From NCBI GenBank assembly GCA_024642525.1, contig JAHEAX010000008.1, forward strand, positions 23,948 through 84,969: a DNA stretch of 61,022 nucleotides, given 5' to 3'. The translations under genes and the position numbers were made by a program. Every line of letters begins with the position of its first letter. Within the stretch, counting starts at the first letter, position 1. The notes under the pieces were generated by a model. That model was not told the origin of the DNA. It saw only the letters and a list, made by a program, of their open reading frames with translations, and ran no database searches. Below, piece by piece: positions 9,666 to 17,810 of this stretch. This DNA is from Erythrobacteraceae bacterium. Its GTDB lineage: Bacteria > Pseudomonadota > Alphaproteobacteria > Sphingomonadales > Sphingomonadaceae.

Positions 9666-10370
9666 ATGATCGACCTGTTTGGCAAATCTGGCGAAACCTA
9701 CGGAACCCAGGGCCAGTTTACCCATGACCCCATGACAGGTGCACTGGTGCCGATGGTGGTCGAACAAACCAGCCGCGGCGAACGCAGCTTCGACATTTTC
9801 AGCCGCCTGCTGCGCGAACGCATCGTGTTCGTCACCGGCCAGGTCGAAGATGGCATGGCATCGCTCATCACGGCGCAGCTGCTGTTCCTTGAAAGCGAAA
9901 ATCCCTCGAAGCCGATTTCGATGTATATCAACTCGCCCGGCGGCGTGGTGACGGCTGGCATGGCGATTCATGACACGATGCAATACATCAAGCCGCGCGT
10001 TTCCACCGTCTGCATGGGCCAGGCAGCATCGATGGGCAGCTTCCTTCTTGCAGCGGGCGAACCCGGCATGCGCGTGGCACTGCCCAATGCGCGGATCATG
10101 ATCCACCAGCCTTCAGGCGGTGCACGCGGCATGGCATCGGATATCGAAATCCAGGCGCGTGAAATCCTTCGGATCAAGGCGCGGATGAACGATCTTTATG
10201 TCAAATATACCGGCCGCACGCTGGACGAGATCGAAAAAGCGATGGACCGCGACACCTTCCTCGAAGCCGAAGAAGCAATGAAGTTCGGCCTTGTCGACAA
10301 GGTCTTTGAAACCCGCCCTGAAAACGAAGAACCGGATGATGACAAGGGTTCGGGCGGCGCGCCGGAATAA
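9666..10370 (+). CDS. clpP: ATP-dependent Clp protease proteolytic subunit ClpP
   Basis: The barrel-forming serine peptidase that degrades proteins unfolded by ClpX or ClpA. 234 residues. The catalytic Ser is near residue 122 in MGQAASMGS, the His near 147 in MIHQPSGG, and the Asp near 196 in MDRDTFL. The SPGG substrate-groove motif is near residue 90. The C-terminus is extended by an acidic Glu/Asp-rich tail of about 20 residues, longer than in E. coli. ATG 9666 follows GAGAGGCAATTTC. clpX follows 227 bases downstream, the normal partner order. A sigma-32-like promoter lies upstream. Confidence 0.97.
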   Translation: MIDLFGKSGETYGTQGQFTHDPMTGALVPMVVEQTSRGERSFDIFSRLLRERIVFVTGQVEDGMASLITAQLLFLESENPSKPISMYINSPGGVVTAGMAIHDTMQYIKPRVSTVCMGQAASMGSFLLAAGEPGMRVALPNARIMIHQPSGGARGMASDIEIQAREILRIKARMNDLYVKYTGRTLDEIEKAMDRDTFLEAEEAMKFGLVDKVFETRPENEEPDDDKGSGGAPE

Positions 10371-10597
10371 ACCGGACGCTGATCCGGGGCGATAATGCCC
10401 CGGACACCCTTCGGCATTGCCGCCAACAGGGCGCATGCGCCGCTGGGTGGCTAGTGTAGTATTTTGGCAACCTTGCCGCTTCAGCTTGTCGTAAGACGCG
10501 GCGTGGTAGCCCTAGATGTTGATTATCGACCATCCGGCGATAGAGTCGGCCGAATCCCCGCCCCAGTGTTACCGGGCGGGAATCGGGAACACGGGAT

Positions 10598-11863
10598 ATG
10601 ACCAAATTGAGCGGTACTGACTCCAAGAGCACACTTTACTGCAGCTTCTGCGGCAAATCGCAGCATGAAGTTCGCAAACTGATCGCAGGCCCAACGGTGT
10701 TCATCTGTGATGAATGCGTGGAACTGTGCAATGATATCATCCGCGAAGAAACCAAGGCAGGCATCGCTGGCCGCAAGGAAGGCGATGTTCCCACGCCGCT
10801 GGATATCTTCTCGACCCTCAATGATTATGTGATCGGCCAGGACCGTGCGAAGCGCGTTCTTTCTGTTGCTGTCCATAACCATTACAAGCGCCTGAAGCAC
10901 GGCGGCAAGGCCGGTGATGTGGAACTGGCCAAGTCGAACATCCTGCTGGTCGGCCCGACGGGCTGCGGCAAGACGCTGCTGGCCCAGACGCTGGCGCGCA
11001 CTTTCGACGTGCCGTTCACCATGGCCGATGCCACCACGCTGACCGAAGCCGGCTATGTTGGTGAAGATGTCGAAAACATCATCCTGAAATTGCTGCAGGC
11101 AAGCGATTACAACGTCGACAAGGCGCAGCACGGCATCGTTTACATAGACGAAATCGACAAGATTACCCGCAAGGCTGAAAACCCCTCAATCACGCGTGAC
11201 GTATCGGGCGAAGGCGTTCAGCAGGCTCTGCTCAAGCTGATGGAAGGCACAACCGCTTCCGTTCCTCCGCAGGGTGGGCGCAAGCATCCGCAGCAGGAAT
11301 TCCTGCAAGTGGACACGACCAACATCCTGTTCATTTGCGGCGGCGCGTTTGCCGGGCTCGACAAGATCATCGCAGACCGCCTGCAGAAACGGTCCATCGG
11401 CTTTGGCGCCCATGTTGCCGACCCGGACAAGCGCCGTGTTGGTGAATTGCTGGAAAAGGCAGAACCGGAAGATCTGCTGAAGTTCGGCCTGATCCCTGAA
11501 TTTGTTGGTCGTCTGCCGGTTATTGCAACTCTGCGCGATCTCGATGTGGAAGCACTGGTGCAGATCCTCAGTGAACCCAAGAACGCGCTGGTGAAGCAAT
11601 ATGCCAAGCTGTTCGAACTGGAAGATGTCGAACTGACATTTACCCAGGATGCGCTGGAAACCATCGCTGAAAAGGCGATCCTGCGTAAGACCGGTGCGCG
11701 CGGATTGCGTTCGATTGTCGAAGGGCTGCTGCTCGATACGATGTTTGACCTGCCCGATATGGAAGGCGTAAGCGAAATCGTGATCGACAAGGACGTAGTG
11801 GAAGGTCGCAAGGACCCGGTCCGCGTTGTCGATGGCAAGAAAAAGAAGGAAGAGGCGGCGTAA
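10598..11863 (+). CDS. clpX: ATP-dependent Clp protease ATP-binding subunit ClpX
   Basis: AAA+ unfoldase that feeds substrates to ClpP. 421 residues. The N-terminal C4 zinc-binding domain has Cys 15, 18, 37 and 40 (YCSFCGK and [10 protein letters not shown]). Walker A is GPTGCGKT near residue 120 and Walker B is IVYIDEIDK near residue 182. Sensor and small AAA subdomains follow, including the IGFG loop that docks on ClpP, and the arginine-bearing KTGARGLRS. Length and order are standard. In Alphaproteobacteria ClpXP also degrades cell-cycle regulators such as CtrA; chpT, from the same circuit, is elsewhere in this window. A small ORF overlaps or abuts its stop. Confidence 0.98.
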   Translation: MTKLSGTDSKSTLYCSFCGKSQHEVRKLIAGPTVFICDECVELCNDIIREETKAGIAGRKEGDVPTPLDIFSTLNDYVIGQDRAKRVLSVAVHNHYKRLKHGGKAGDVELAKSNILLVGPTGCGKTLLAQTLARTFDVPFTMADATTLTEAGYVGEDVENIILKLLQASDYNVDKAQHGIVYIDEIDKITRKAENPSITRDVSGEGVQQALLKLMEGTTASVPPQGGRKHPQQEFLQVDTTNILFICGGAFAGLDKIIADRLQKRSIGFGAHVADPDKRRVGELLEKAEPEDLLKFGLIPEFVGRLPVIATLRDLDVEALVQILSEPKNALVKQYAKLFELEDVELTFTQDALETIAEKAILRKTGARGLRSIVEGLLLDTMFDLPDMEGVSEIVIDKDVVEGRKDPVRVVDGKKKKEEAA

Positions 11864-11864
11864 T

Positions 11865-12110
11865 TTGCCGCCCTTCCAGCTTTCCAAAGTCGCGCGGGTA
11901 GAATTCTACAAGCGCGGCGATGCTACATCAGACCTGATCTGCTGCGACATCTTCCTGCCGGGAGAAACCATTTTCGCGCATGAGGAAATGGCCCATTGGG
12001 ACGAACTCATCCGCAAGCTGGAGTTTCTCGGCGGGTTTGATGTCGAATGGTTCAGCCAGGTCTCGAAGCCCGCTTTTGGCGAAAGCCGCTACGTCGCTTT
12101 TGAAAAGTGA
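11865..12110 (+). CDS. Small conserved hypothetical protein downstream of clpX
   Basis: An 81-residue protein with a compact alpha/beta look. Features are [17 protein letters not shown] near the start, then [14 protein letters not shown] and a C-terminal [12 protein letters not shown] recall similar short proteins in sphingomonads but no named family. The start is uncertain: TTG 11865 (used here) begins one base after the clpX stop and has AGAGG nine bases upstream, whereas ATG 11832 would give a basic ARKRRKRRR leader inside clpX. Its close coupling to clpX suggests co-transcription and possibly a link to ClpXP, such as an adaptor, but that is a guess. Confidence 0.65.
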   Translation: MPPFQLSKVARVEFYKRGDATSDLICCDIFLPGETIFAHEEMAHWDELIRKLEFLGGFDVEWFSQVSKPAFGESRYVAFEK

Positions 12111-12200
12111 CAGCCAAGCTGCCCGCGAAGCGATGGCAGCGCTTCATGCCCTGAAACGACGAGGCGGATGTCGCTATCCGCCCCATGTCTCTGGATATGC

Positions 12201-12220
12201 GCGTCAATTGACGCTTTTTT
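12201..12220 (+). terminator. Intrinsic terminator of the clpX unit
   Basis: GCGTC-AATT-GACGC (12201-12214) is a perfect palindrome followed by six T. Just upstream, GGCGGAT/ATCCGCC (about 12163-12182) forms a second hairpin. The stretch 12111-12361 otherwise holds no convincing gene; a weaker GGTC/GACC repeat lies at 12229-12240. Confidence 0.7.
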
Positions 12221-12361
12221 GACGTGTAGGTCGATTGACCGGAAAGGGCCGCCCCTGTCAATATCGGTGGCAGGGGATCGCATCAAATCGGGCATTTGGC
12301 TGACGCCTGCGCCAGGCGTTGCGGTCACATGCCAGCCTTTGCTTCTTGAAGGAGCGGAAGA

Positions 12362-12544
12362 TTGTTGCACGGATCGTCACCCATACCTGAACCGCGACTG
12401 CCCGGCTTGTCTCTCGAAGATTACGACGTGCCCCAAGGCAAAGCTGCGCCCCGCATGAACGCACAATATGCAGAAAGCCGGTTCGGACAGGCCCTTTTCG
12501 GCATTCGGCCTGGCATCTGGCCCTGCATTGACCCGCAGGAGTAA
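12362..12544 (+). CDS. Possible small upstream ORF of the MFS gene
   Basis: A 60-codon frame from TTG 12362 with GGAG seven bases upstream, ending at TAA 12542-12544, four bases before the ATG of the transporter and on top of its Shine-Dalgarno. That geometry would allow translational coupling. The sequence (ending GIWPCIDPQE) matches no family I know, and third-position G+C is lower than in neighbouring genes. It could be a leader peptide or noise. Confidence 0.3.
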   Translation: MLHGSSPIPEPRLPGLSLEDYDVPQGKAAPRMNAQYAESRFGQALFGIRPGIWPCIDPQE

Positions 12545-12548
12545 CGCC

Positions 12549-13883
12549 ATGCTCAATTCCGTTCGTGCGATAGAATCCTTGCCTGCCACACGGCCAGCAC
12601 TGCCCTCGATTGCCCAGCACAAGTTGGCACGCTTCGCAGCCATCGTGATCCTCTATTTCATGCAGGGCGTCCCCTTGGGACTTTCGCTCGTGGCCATACC
12701 CGCGTGGCTCGCGGCGAACGGGGCATCACCCACGGCTGTCGGCGTATTTGTGGGCACAGCCATGCTCCCCTGGTCGTTAAAGCTGGTCAATGGGCTGCTG
12801 ATGGACCGGTTTACATTCAAGCCCATGGGCCGTCGCCGATCGTGGATCCTGCTGGCCCAGGCCGGCATGGTGGCAGTCCTTATCGTAATGGCCACCGTCG
12901 CACCCGGCGCGTCACAAGTCAGCCTTCTCGCCGGCCTCTGCTTCGCGCTGAACATTTGCGCGACATTCAATGATGTTGCGGTCGATGGTATGGCCGTCGA
13001 CCTTGTGCCTGACGAAGAACGCACGGCTGTAAACAGCTTCATGTTCGCGTCACAAGCGTTGGGTGTTTCGGCAACCAGCTTTGTTGCGGGACAGTTACTG
13101 GTGTCGGGCAATATCGCTGCCATGGCCCTGGCGCTCGCCGGTTTCGTCGCGCTTGCTTCCAGCTTTGTCGCCATATTTCGGGAACGTCCGGGCGAACGGC
13201 TGCTGCCATGGAGCGCGGGGTGCGCTTCGCCGGAATGTGAAGAACGACAGCAGAGCGCCTGGTGGCCGCTTATCAAGGGCGTGATGCGTTCACTCGCGTC
13301 ACCGCTCGTGCTTTTATACCTGTTGGGCACTGCCTTTTCGCAAGCAAGCTGGTCATTTATCGATGCGGTCAGCCCTACGCTGGCGGTGCAGCATCTTGGT
13401 TGGGGTAGCGACGAATTCTCCAGCTTTTCTGCTCTGGTCAGCCTGCTCAGCGCAATTTTTGCCGCGATATTGACCCCTCTGGTTGTACGGATCGTTGGGC
13501 TGCGCGGCGCGATCGCCGGCCTTTTTGTATTTATCGCGTTAAGCGCATTTGCTGGCGGTGTGACTTTCTCCAGCTGGCAGACCGATCGGATATTCCTGAT
13601 CTTGTACAGCCTTCAATATGGTGCCGGCCTGCTGCTGAATATACTGCTGATTGTCTGGGCAATGCGCATCTGCAACCCGGCGGTAGCAGCCAGCCAGTTC
13701 GCGCTTTTCATGGCTGTGCCTAATTTCTCCCGCTCGATTTTTTCCGGCTATTCCGGCATGCTTGCAGAAAGTGGCGGCTACGGGATGACTTACTATGCAG
13801 TCGGGGCAGCTACGTTGGTCGGGTTGGCCCTATGTGTACTTGGACGCGTGGGCAGGGATCTCGGCGAGGGCGCTTCTCGATAG
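12549..13883 (+). CDS. Major facilitator superfamily transporter (AmpG-like)
   Basis: A 444-residue inner-membrane protein with about 12 hydrophobic segments. The loop-2/3 pattern LLMDRFTFKPMGRRRSW and a charged VDGMAVDLVPDEERTAVNS segment recall the AmpG branch of the MFS, which carries muropeptides, although other substrates are possible. A central hydrophilic loop of about 25 residues holds two Cys (SAGCASPECEE). ATG 12549 is chosen because AGGAG lies seven bases upstream; the frame stays open to 12468, but that part is not membrane-like. It is a single gene with no functional neighbour, so the substrate is open. Confidence 0.8.
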   Translation: MLNSVRAIESLPATRPALPSIAQHKLARFAAIVILYFMQGVPLGLSLVAIPAWLAANGASPTAVGVFVGTAMLPWSLKLVNGLLMDRFTFKPMGRRRSWILLAQAGMVAVLIVMATVAPGASQVSLLAGLCFALNICATFNDVAVDGMAVDLVPDEERTAVNSFMFASQALGVSATSFVAGQLLVSGNIAAMALALAGFVALASSFVAIFRERPGERLLPWSAGCASPECEERQQSAWWPLIKGVMRSLASPLVLLYLLGTAFSQASWSFIDAVSPTLAVQHLGWGSDEFSSFSALVSLLSAIFAAILTPLVVRIVGLRGAIAGLFVFIALSAFAGGVTFSSWQTDRIFLILYSLQYGAGLLLNILLIVWAMRICNPAVAASQFALFMAVPNFSRSIFSGYSGMLAESGGYGMTYYAVGAATLVGLALCVLGRVGRDLGEGASR

Positions 13884-14052
13884 GCTGAATTAAGCGCCGT
13901 CGAGAACTTCAGACAAGTAATTCCCATGGCGCCAGGAAGCCGCCACGCGCTGCTTTCCCACGCGCCTTTGCGCGCTGTGCGCCTGACATGGTCTGGCTCC
14001 AGCCTGCCGAAATCAGGCAGAGCAATCTGGATCACAGCGATTTGCATGAATA

Positions 14053-14088
14053 GAACCCCGCCCGGCAGGAGGACGCCGGGCGGGGTTC
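14053..14088 (-). terminator. Long perfect hairpin after the fasciclin gene
   Basis: GAACCCCGCCCGGC (14053-14066) pairs perfectly with GCCGGGCGGGGTTC (14075-14088) around an eight-base loop. It lies 52 bases beyond the fasciclin stop on the minus strand. The following T run is poor, so termination may be inefficient or may serve the facing MFS transcript. The rest of 13884-14139 shows no gene. Confidence 0.65.
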
Positions 14089-14139
14089 CTCACGCGGTAA
14101 ACAAGGGGAAAACCGCGGAGTTGGGGGGATGAATCCAGA

Positions 14140-14718
14140 TCAGGCGGGGAGGAAGACGCCATCAGTTACATGGATCACGCCATTGGACACATCGACATCA
14201 GCTGTAGTCACGGTCGTGCTGCGGCCTGCACCGTCGGTAATGGTCACGTTACCGTCCACCAGAGTTGCCGTAAGCTTGGCGCCAGCAATGGTGTCGATGG
14301 TGGCCGAACCTTCGTTCTTCTTGATGAGAGCAACCAGATCGGCCGCTTTCACTTCCCCTGCCACTGCGTGGTAGGTGAGGATGTTGACCAGTGTGCCCTT
14401 GTTTTCAGGCTTCAGCAGCGTGTCTACAGTGCCGGCGGGCAGTGCAGCAAAGGCAGCATCGGTGGGCGCGAAAATGGTGAACGGGCCGGGGCTGGCGAGT
14501 GTTTCTGCCAGGCCAGCTGCCGTTACTGCCGCGACCAGCGTGGTGTGGACACCTGTGCCAACGGCTGCTTCTACTGCATTGGGCTGCGCTGCATGAGTTG
14601 CTGCATCATGGGCCATGTGGTTGTGCGCCATTGCAGGTGCAGCCACCACCATCGAACCTGCGCAAAGAGCAGTTGTAGCGGCCAGAGTGATTGATTTGAG
14701 TGAATTGGTATTGAACAT
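14140..14718 (-). CDS. Secreted fasciclin (FAS1) domain protein
   Basis: 192 residues. The signal peptide ends near APAMAHNH, followed by a short His/Ala-rich linker (HNHMAHDAATHA). One FAS1 domain follows, with the two classical motifs: H1, PFTIFAPTDAAFAALP near residue 82, and H2, NGVIHVTDGVFLP at the very end. FAS1 proteins act in adhesion and at the cell surface. It lies 80 bases downstream of an RskA-like anti-sigma factor and a SigK-like sigma factor. In mycobacteria the SigK regulon includes the fasciclin antigens MPT70 and MPT83, so it is likely a target of this sigma factor. A good AAGGAG precedes the ATG. Confidence 0.92.
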   Translation of the reverse strand: MFNTNSLKSITLAATTALCAGSMVVAAPAMAHNHMAHDAATHAAQPNAVEAAVGTGVHTTLVAAVTAAGLAETLASPGPFTIFAPTDAAFAALPAGTVDTLLKPENKGTLVNILTYHAVAGEVKAADLVALIKKNEGSATIDTIAGAKLTATLVDGNVTITDGAGRSTTVTTADVDVSNGVIHVTDGVFLPA

Positions 14719-14796
14719 CCTAATTCTCCTTTTCAGACAAGCCTGTCCCGCTTGCTGTAGGAGTTACGGAGCCGGTGGCCCCGCGGATGCACCTTG

Positions 14797-14813
14797 TTTC
14801 AGGTTTCCTGAAA
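14797..14813. repeat. Perfect 17-base inverted repeat at the anti-sigma stop
   Basis: TTTCAGG-TTT-CCTGAAA spans the stop codon of the anti-sigma gene (14799-14801) and precedes the fasciclin gene. Possible roles are an mRNA-end stabiliser, an attenuator separating regulator and target expression, or an operator. No T run follows on the minus strand. Confidence 0.5.
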
Positions 14814-15533
14814 AATTCCGCTGGCCACAACCGGCCCAGCGTCATTTCCGGGCTGCGCGCCACCCAATGGCTCGCGTGTCAGCACAAGTTTTGCGCCATC
14901 ATGAATCTGTATTGCCACCGCATGATCCAGCGTCATGCGCCGTTCTGTGCCCGGCTGGACTACGCCAAGTGACTTTGCGCCCTCATCGGCCGTAACCAGC
15001 CACAATTCATGGTCATGGATACCATCGGGGGTGAGGCCGCTGGCGGATACCAGCATCTCTTCACGATCAGGCAAATAGGTCAAACCAAGGCGCAGTTGCG
15101 TGTCGCCGATGGGAATGGAGGCAACTAGCGGCGCGGCAGCGTCCGAGGTGGCAGGCTGCGGTGCTTGTGAAGGTGTTTCGGAAGGAGCCTGCGTGGGCGC
15201 CTGCATCAGCGGCAGCGCGAGCAGTGCCAGCGTAACGGCCGCTGCCGCAGACAAGCCCGTTGCCATTTGCCAGCGGCGGACTTTGCGGCGCAATGCCAGC
15301 ACTTCCACAACCGGCTCTGGCTGATCAAGGGCGTCAAGGATGCGCGGCCAGATATCGTCAGCCGGTGTCAGGGCGGGGATGGTATCAAGGATGGGAGCAA
15401 GCCGGTCTTCCCACGCAGCAACCAGGGCGGCAAAACCGGTATCGCTCGCCATCAGGCCGCGCGCGTTCAGTTCCTCTGCGCCCTGAAGCAGGCCGAGGGC
15501 ATATTCAGCGGCGAGGATTTCCTGTTCGGTCAC
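14799..15533 (-). CDS. RskA-like anti-sigma factor
   Basis: 244 residues. The N-terminal cytoplasmic sigma-binding region starts EQEILAAEYALGLL, typical of the RskA/anti-sigma-K group. One membrane helix follows at about residues 91-111, then a Pro/Gln/Thr-rich linker (APTQAPSETPSQAPQ). A periplasmic RskA C-terminal domain follows with LGLTYLPDREEMLVSASGL and HDHELWLV. Such factors hold the sigma factor at the membrane until released by regulated proteolysis. Two GTG starts are possible. I use 15533, which gives the four-base GTGA overlap with the sigma stop; 15545 adds four residues. It is translationally coupled to the sigma gene. Confidence 0.88.
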   Translation of the reverse strand: MTEQEILAAEYALGLLQGAEELNARGLMASDTGFAALVAAWEDRLAPILDTIPALTPADDIWPRILDALDQPEPVVEVLALRRKVRRWQMATGLSAAAAVTLALLALPLMQAPTQAPSETPSQAPQPATSDAAAPLVASIPIGDTQLRLGLTYLPDREEMLVSASGLTPDGIHDHELWLVTADEGAKSLGVVQPGTERRMTLDHAVAIQIHDGAKLVLTREPLGGAQPGNDAGPVVASGIFQET

Positions 15534-16099
15534 GCGTCCAGGCACCTTTTCAGCTTCGCCAAGCCGCGGCGCACCCAGCTTTTCATGGTTCCCAGCGGCA
15601 CGTTGCGCATTTCCGCGATCTGCAGGTAGGTCTTGCCTTCAAGAAATGCCGTGCGGATGGCATCCCTCTGGCTGTCATCGAGAGTTTCGATGCAGTGATG
15701 GATCTGCGCATCATATTCTGCGCTCTGGAGCAGTTCGTCAGCAAGCGGTGCCGCATCCGAAAGGTCCATCGCTTCTTCGACCGGCACGCTGCCTTTGCGC
15801 ACCTTGCCGCTTCGCAACCTGTCGATTGCGCGATTTCTGGCAAAGGTTGCAAGCCAGCTTATCGGGCTTGCACGATCAGGATCATAGCGGTCGGCGCGCT
15901 TCCACAAACTCAGATAGACATCCTGCAATGCATCCTCCGCTTCACCCCTGTCACCCAAGATACGATAGCAGATGCCAAATAGTTTCGCCGATGTTGCCCG
16001 GTAGATGGATTCAAGTGCGTTTCGGTCGCCGCTGGCCAGCCGCTGCATGGCCGCGTTCAGCTGTGCGCGGGCGGTGTCGGCAGTGTCTGACCCGCTCAT
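15530..16099 (-). CDS. SigK-like ECF RNA polymerase sigma factor
   Basis: A 189-residue ECF sigma factor. Region 2 is at about residues 20-95 (YRILGDRGEAEDALQDVYLSLW, then FARNRAIDRLR). Region 4 is at about 130-185, with a helix-turn-helix (YLQIAEMRNVPLGTMKSWV). Cys 136 (HHCIETL) and Cys 186 (KRCLDA) are 50 residues apart. As I recall, M. tuberculosis SigK has a redox-sensitive disulfide between Cys 133 and Cys 183, the same spacing. The ATG at 16099 overlaps the metal-transporter stop by four bases, and the stop overlaps the anti-sigma start, so the three genes form one coupled unit. It likely controls the fasciclin gene and possibly the whole operon. Confidence 0.92.
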   Translation of the reverse strand: MSGSDTADTARAQLNAAMQRLASGDRNALESIYRATSAKLFGICYRILGDRGEAEDALQDVYLSLWKRADRYDPDRASPISWLATFARNRAIDRLRSGKVRKGSVPVEEAMDLSDAAPLADELLQSAEYDAQIHHCIETLDDSQRDAIRTAFLEGKTYLQIAEMRNVPLGTMKSWVRRGLAKLKRCLDA

Positions 16100-17028
16100 T
16101 CCGCGCAGCCCGCGCAATCCGCTGCATTTTCGACCTGGATGGTGGCATGGCCAATGCGGAAATCATGGTCCAGCTCGTGCGCGATTTCGCGCAGGAAGTC
16201 GTCGCCTGGATGGCCGCCGGGCATCACCAGATGGGCGGTCAGCGCGGTTTCCGTGGTGCTCATGGGCCAGATGTGCAGATCATGCACAGCCGTTACGCCT
16301 TCCAGAGTGCCGAGATAGCCGCGCACGGCTGCTTCATCGATACCTTCCGGCACTGCCAGCAGGCCCATTTTCAAACTGTCCTTCAGCAGGCCCCAGGTTC
16401 CCCATGCAATTACCAGCACGATGACAAGGCTGGTCAGCGGGTCGATCCACAATGCGCCGGTGAGCAGGATGCCGATGCCGGCGATGACCACGCCTACAGA
16501 AACCAGCGCATCTGCTGCCATATGCAGGAACGCGCCGCGCACGTTGAGATCATCCTTGCGCCCGCGCATGAACAGCATGGCAGTGCCCGTGTTGATGGCT
16601 ATGCCGATCCCCGCGACCACCACCATGGTCATGCCCTGCACAGGTGCCGGGTTGTAAAAACGGTGGACGGTTTCAAACAGGATTGCGCCCAGCGCCACCA
16701 GCAGCAGGCCAGCATTGGCCATGGCGGCAAGGATGGTCGAGCTTTTCAATCCATAGGTAAAACGCTGCGAAGGTGCGCGCTTGGCCAGAATACTCGCGCC
16801 CCATGCCAATAGCAGGCTGAGCACATCGGACAGATTGTGTCCGGCATCGGCCACCAGCGCCATGGAGCCTGAAATGAGGCCGTAGGTGACCTCGATGATC
16901 ACGAAAGCGGTGTTAAGAACGACACCTATCGCAAATGCACGGCCGAAATCCTTGGGCGCATGATTATGCCCGCCCCCGTGGGAAGCGCCATGTGCCGCCC
17001 CGTGATTATGTGAATGCCCTGCGCCCAT
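16096..17028 (-). CDS. Cation diffusion facilitator (ZitB/CzcD-type) metal exporter
   Basis: 310 residues. A His-rich cytoplasmic N-terminus (GHSHNHGAAHGASHGGGHNH region) precedes six membrane helices. The metal site is formed by HxxxD-type motifs, ADAGHNLSD near residue 62 and HMAADALVS near residue 168. A cytoplasmic ferredoxin-like C-terminal domain follows with HDLHIWPMS. It ends in a Cys pair (CAGCAE) that could also bind metal. CDF proteins export Zn, Co or Cd by proton exchange. It starts five bases after mtgA and overlaps the sigma factor by four bases, an unusual location that ties metal efflux to the SigK-like module. Confidence 0.93.
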   Translation of the reverse strand: MGAGHSHNHGAAHGASHGGGHNHAPKDFGRAFAIGVVLNTAFVIIEVTYGLISGSMALVADAGHNLSDVLSLLLAWGASILAKRAPSQRFTYGLKSSTILAAMANAGLLLVALGAILFETVHRFYNPAPVQGMTMVVVAGIGIAINTGTAMLFMRGRKDDLNVRGAFLHMAADALVSVGVVIAGIGILLTGALWIDPLTSLVIVLVIAWGTWGLLKDSLKMGLLAVPEGIDEAAVRGYLGTLEGVTAVHDLHIWPMSTTETALTAHLVMPGGHPGDDFLREIAHELDHDFRIGHATIQVENAADCAGCAE

Positions 17029-17033
17029 CGTGG

Positions 17034-17702
17034 TCAGTCGTACACACAGCCATCAAGCCCGTCACGCCTTACCACACCCATCCGCGCGGCAATCGTGTTG
17101 CCATATCTGCGGGTGAAGCCGGTCGGGTTGGTGACGGAACGCTTTTGCGGCAGGGGCAGAGCGGCTGCCATGCGCGCGGCTTCTGTGCGGGTAAGCCGGG
17201 CGGCAGAATGGTTGAAATAACGCTGCGCGCCCGCTTCCGCGCCATAAGTGCCGATGCCTGTTTCCGCGACGTTGAGATAGACTTCCATGATCCGGCGCTT
17301 GCCCCAGATATTTTCGATCAGGAAGGTGAACCAGGCTTCCATGCCCTTGCGAAAATAGCCGCCGCCTTGCCACAGGAACACGTTTTTGGCGGTTTGCTGG
17401 CTGATGGTGGAGCCGCCGCGAATGCGCCCGCCTTGCGCGTTGCGCTTGATCGCCTTTTCAATGGCTTCTGCGTCAAACCCGTTATGGGTGCAGAACTTGC
17501 CATCTTCGGCCGCGATGACTGCCGTGACCAGATTGCGGTCAATGTTGGACAGCGATTCCCAGTCCTTGGTGATGCCATCGCCATTGATCAGCATGGTGGC
17601 CGTGATTGGCGGGGGGACGAATTTGAACAGGATCACGAGCCCGAGGCAAATGCCCACGAACCACACGATGATCTTTGCGAGCAAAATTGGAAGACGCATC
17701 AT
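17034..17702 (-). CDS. mtgA: Monofunctional biosynthetic peptidoglycan transglycosylase
   Basis: 222 residues of the glycosyltransferase 51 family, polymerising lipid II into glycan strands without a transpeptidase domain. A single N-terminal membrane helix spans about residues 6-28. Family motifs are present: EDGKFCTHNGFD near residue 67, GGSTISQQTAKN near residue 98, KGMEAWF and RRIMEVYLN near residue 138. Two ATG codons lie in tandem (17702 and 17699). It is the first gene of a run of five minus-strand genes (mtgA, CDF, sigma, anti-sigma, fasciclin), all within 80 bases of each other or overlapping. Some envelope-stress logic may therefore be shared. Confidence 0.95.
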   Translation of the reverse strand: MMRLPILLAKIIVWFVGICLGLVILFKFVPPPITATMLINGDGITKDWESLSNIDRNLVTAVIAAEDGKFCTHNGFDAEAIEKAIKRNAQGGRIRGGSTISQQTAKNVFLWQGGGYFRKGMEAWFTFLIENIWGKRRIMEVYLNVAETGIGTYGAEAGAQRYFNHSAARLTRTEAARMAAALPLPQKRSVTNPTGFTRRYGNTIAARMGVVRRDGLDGCVYD

Positions 17703-17810
17703 TCAGGCTCGTTAACCGTTTGCGCCCCGGGTTCCTAGTCCAAGAAATTCCTGTCGACTCAATGGGTGAAATAGGACATTTTTACAAATGGGCCGCTCAG
17801 GAGAGAAGCT

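Noticed and set aside
9371-9685. N-terminal extension of the TonB receptor
   Set aside because: The translated region has no signal-peptide or plug character; TTG 9370 gives both signal peptide and Shine-Dalgarno.
15646-16812. 388-codon plus-strand ORF
   Set aside because: Antisense to the sigma factor and CDF exporter; His/Cys/Arg-rich shadow.
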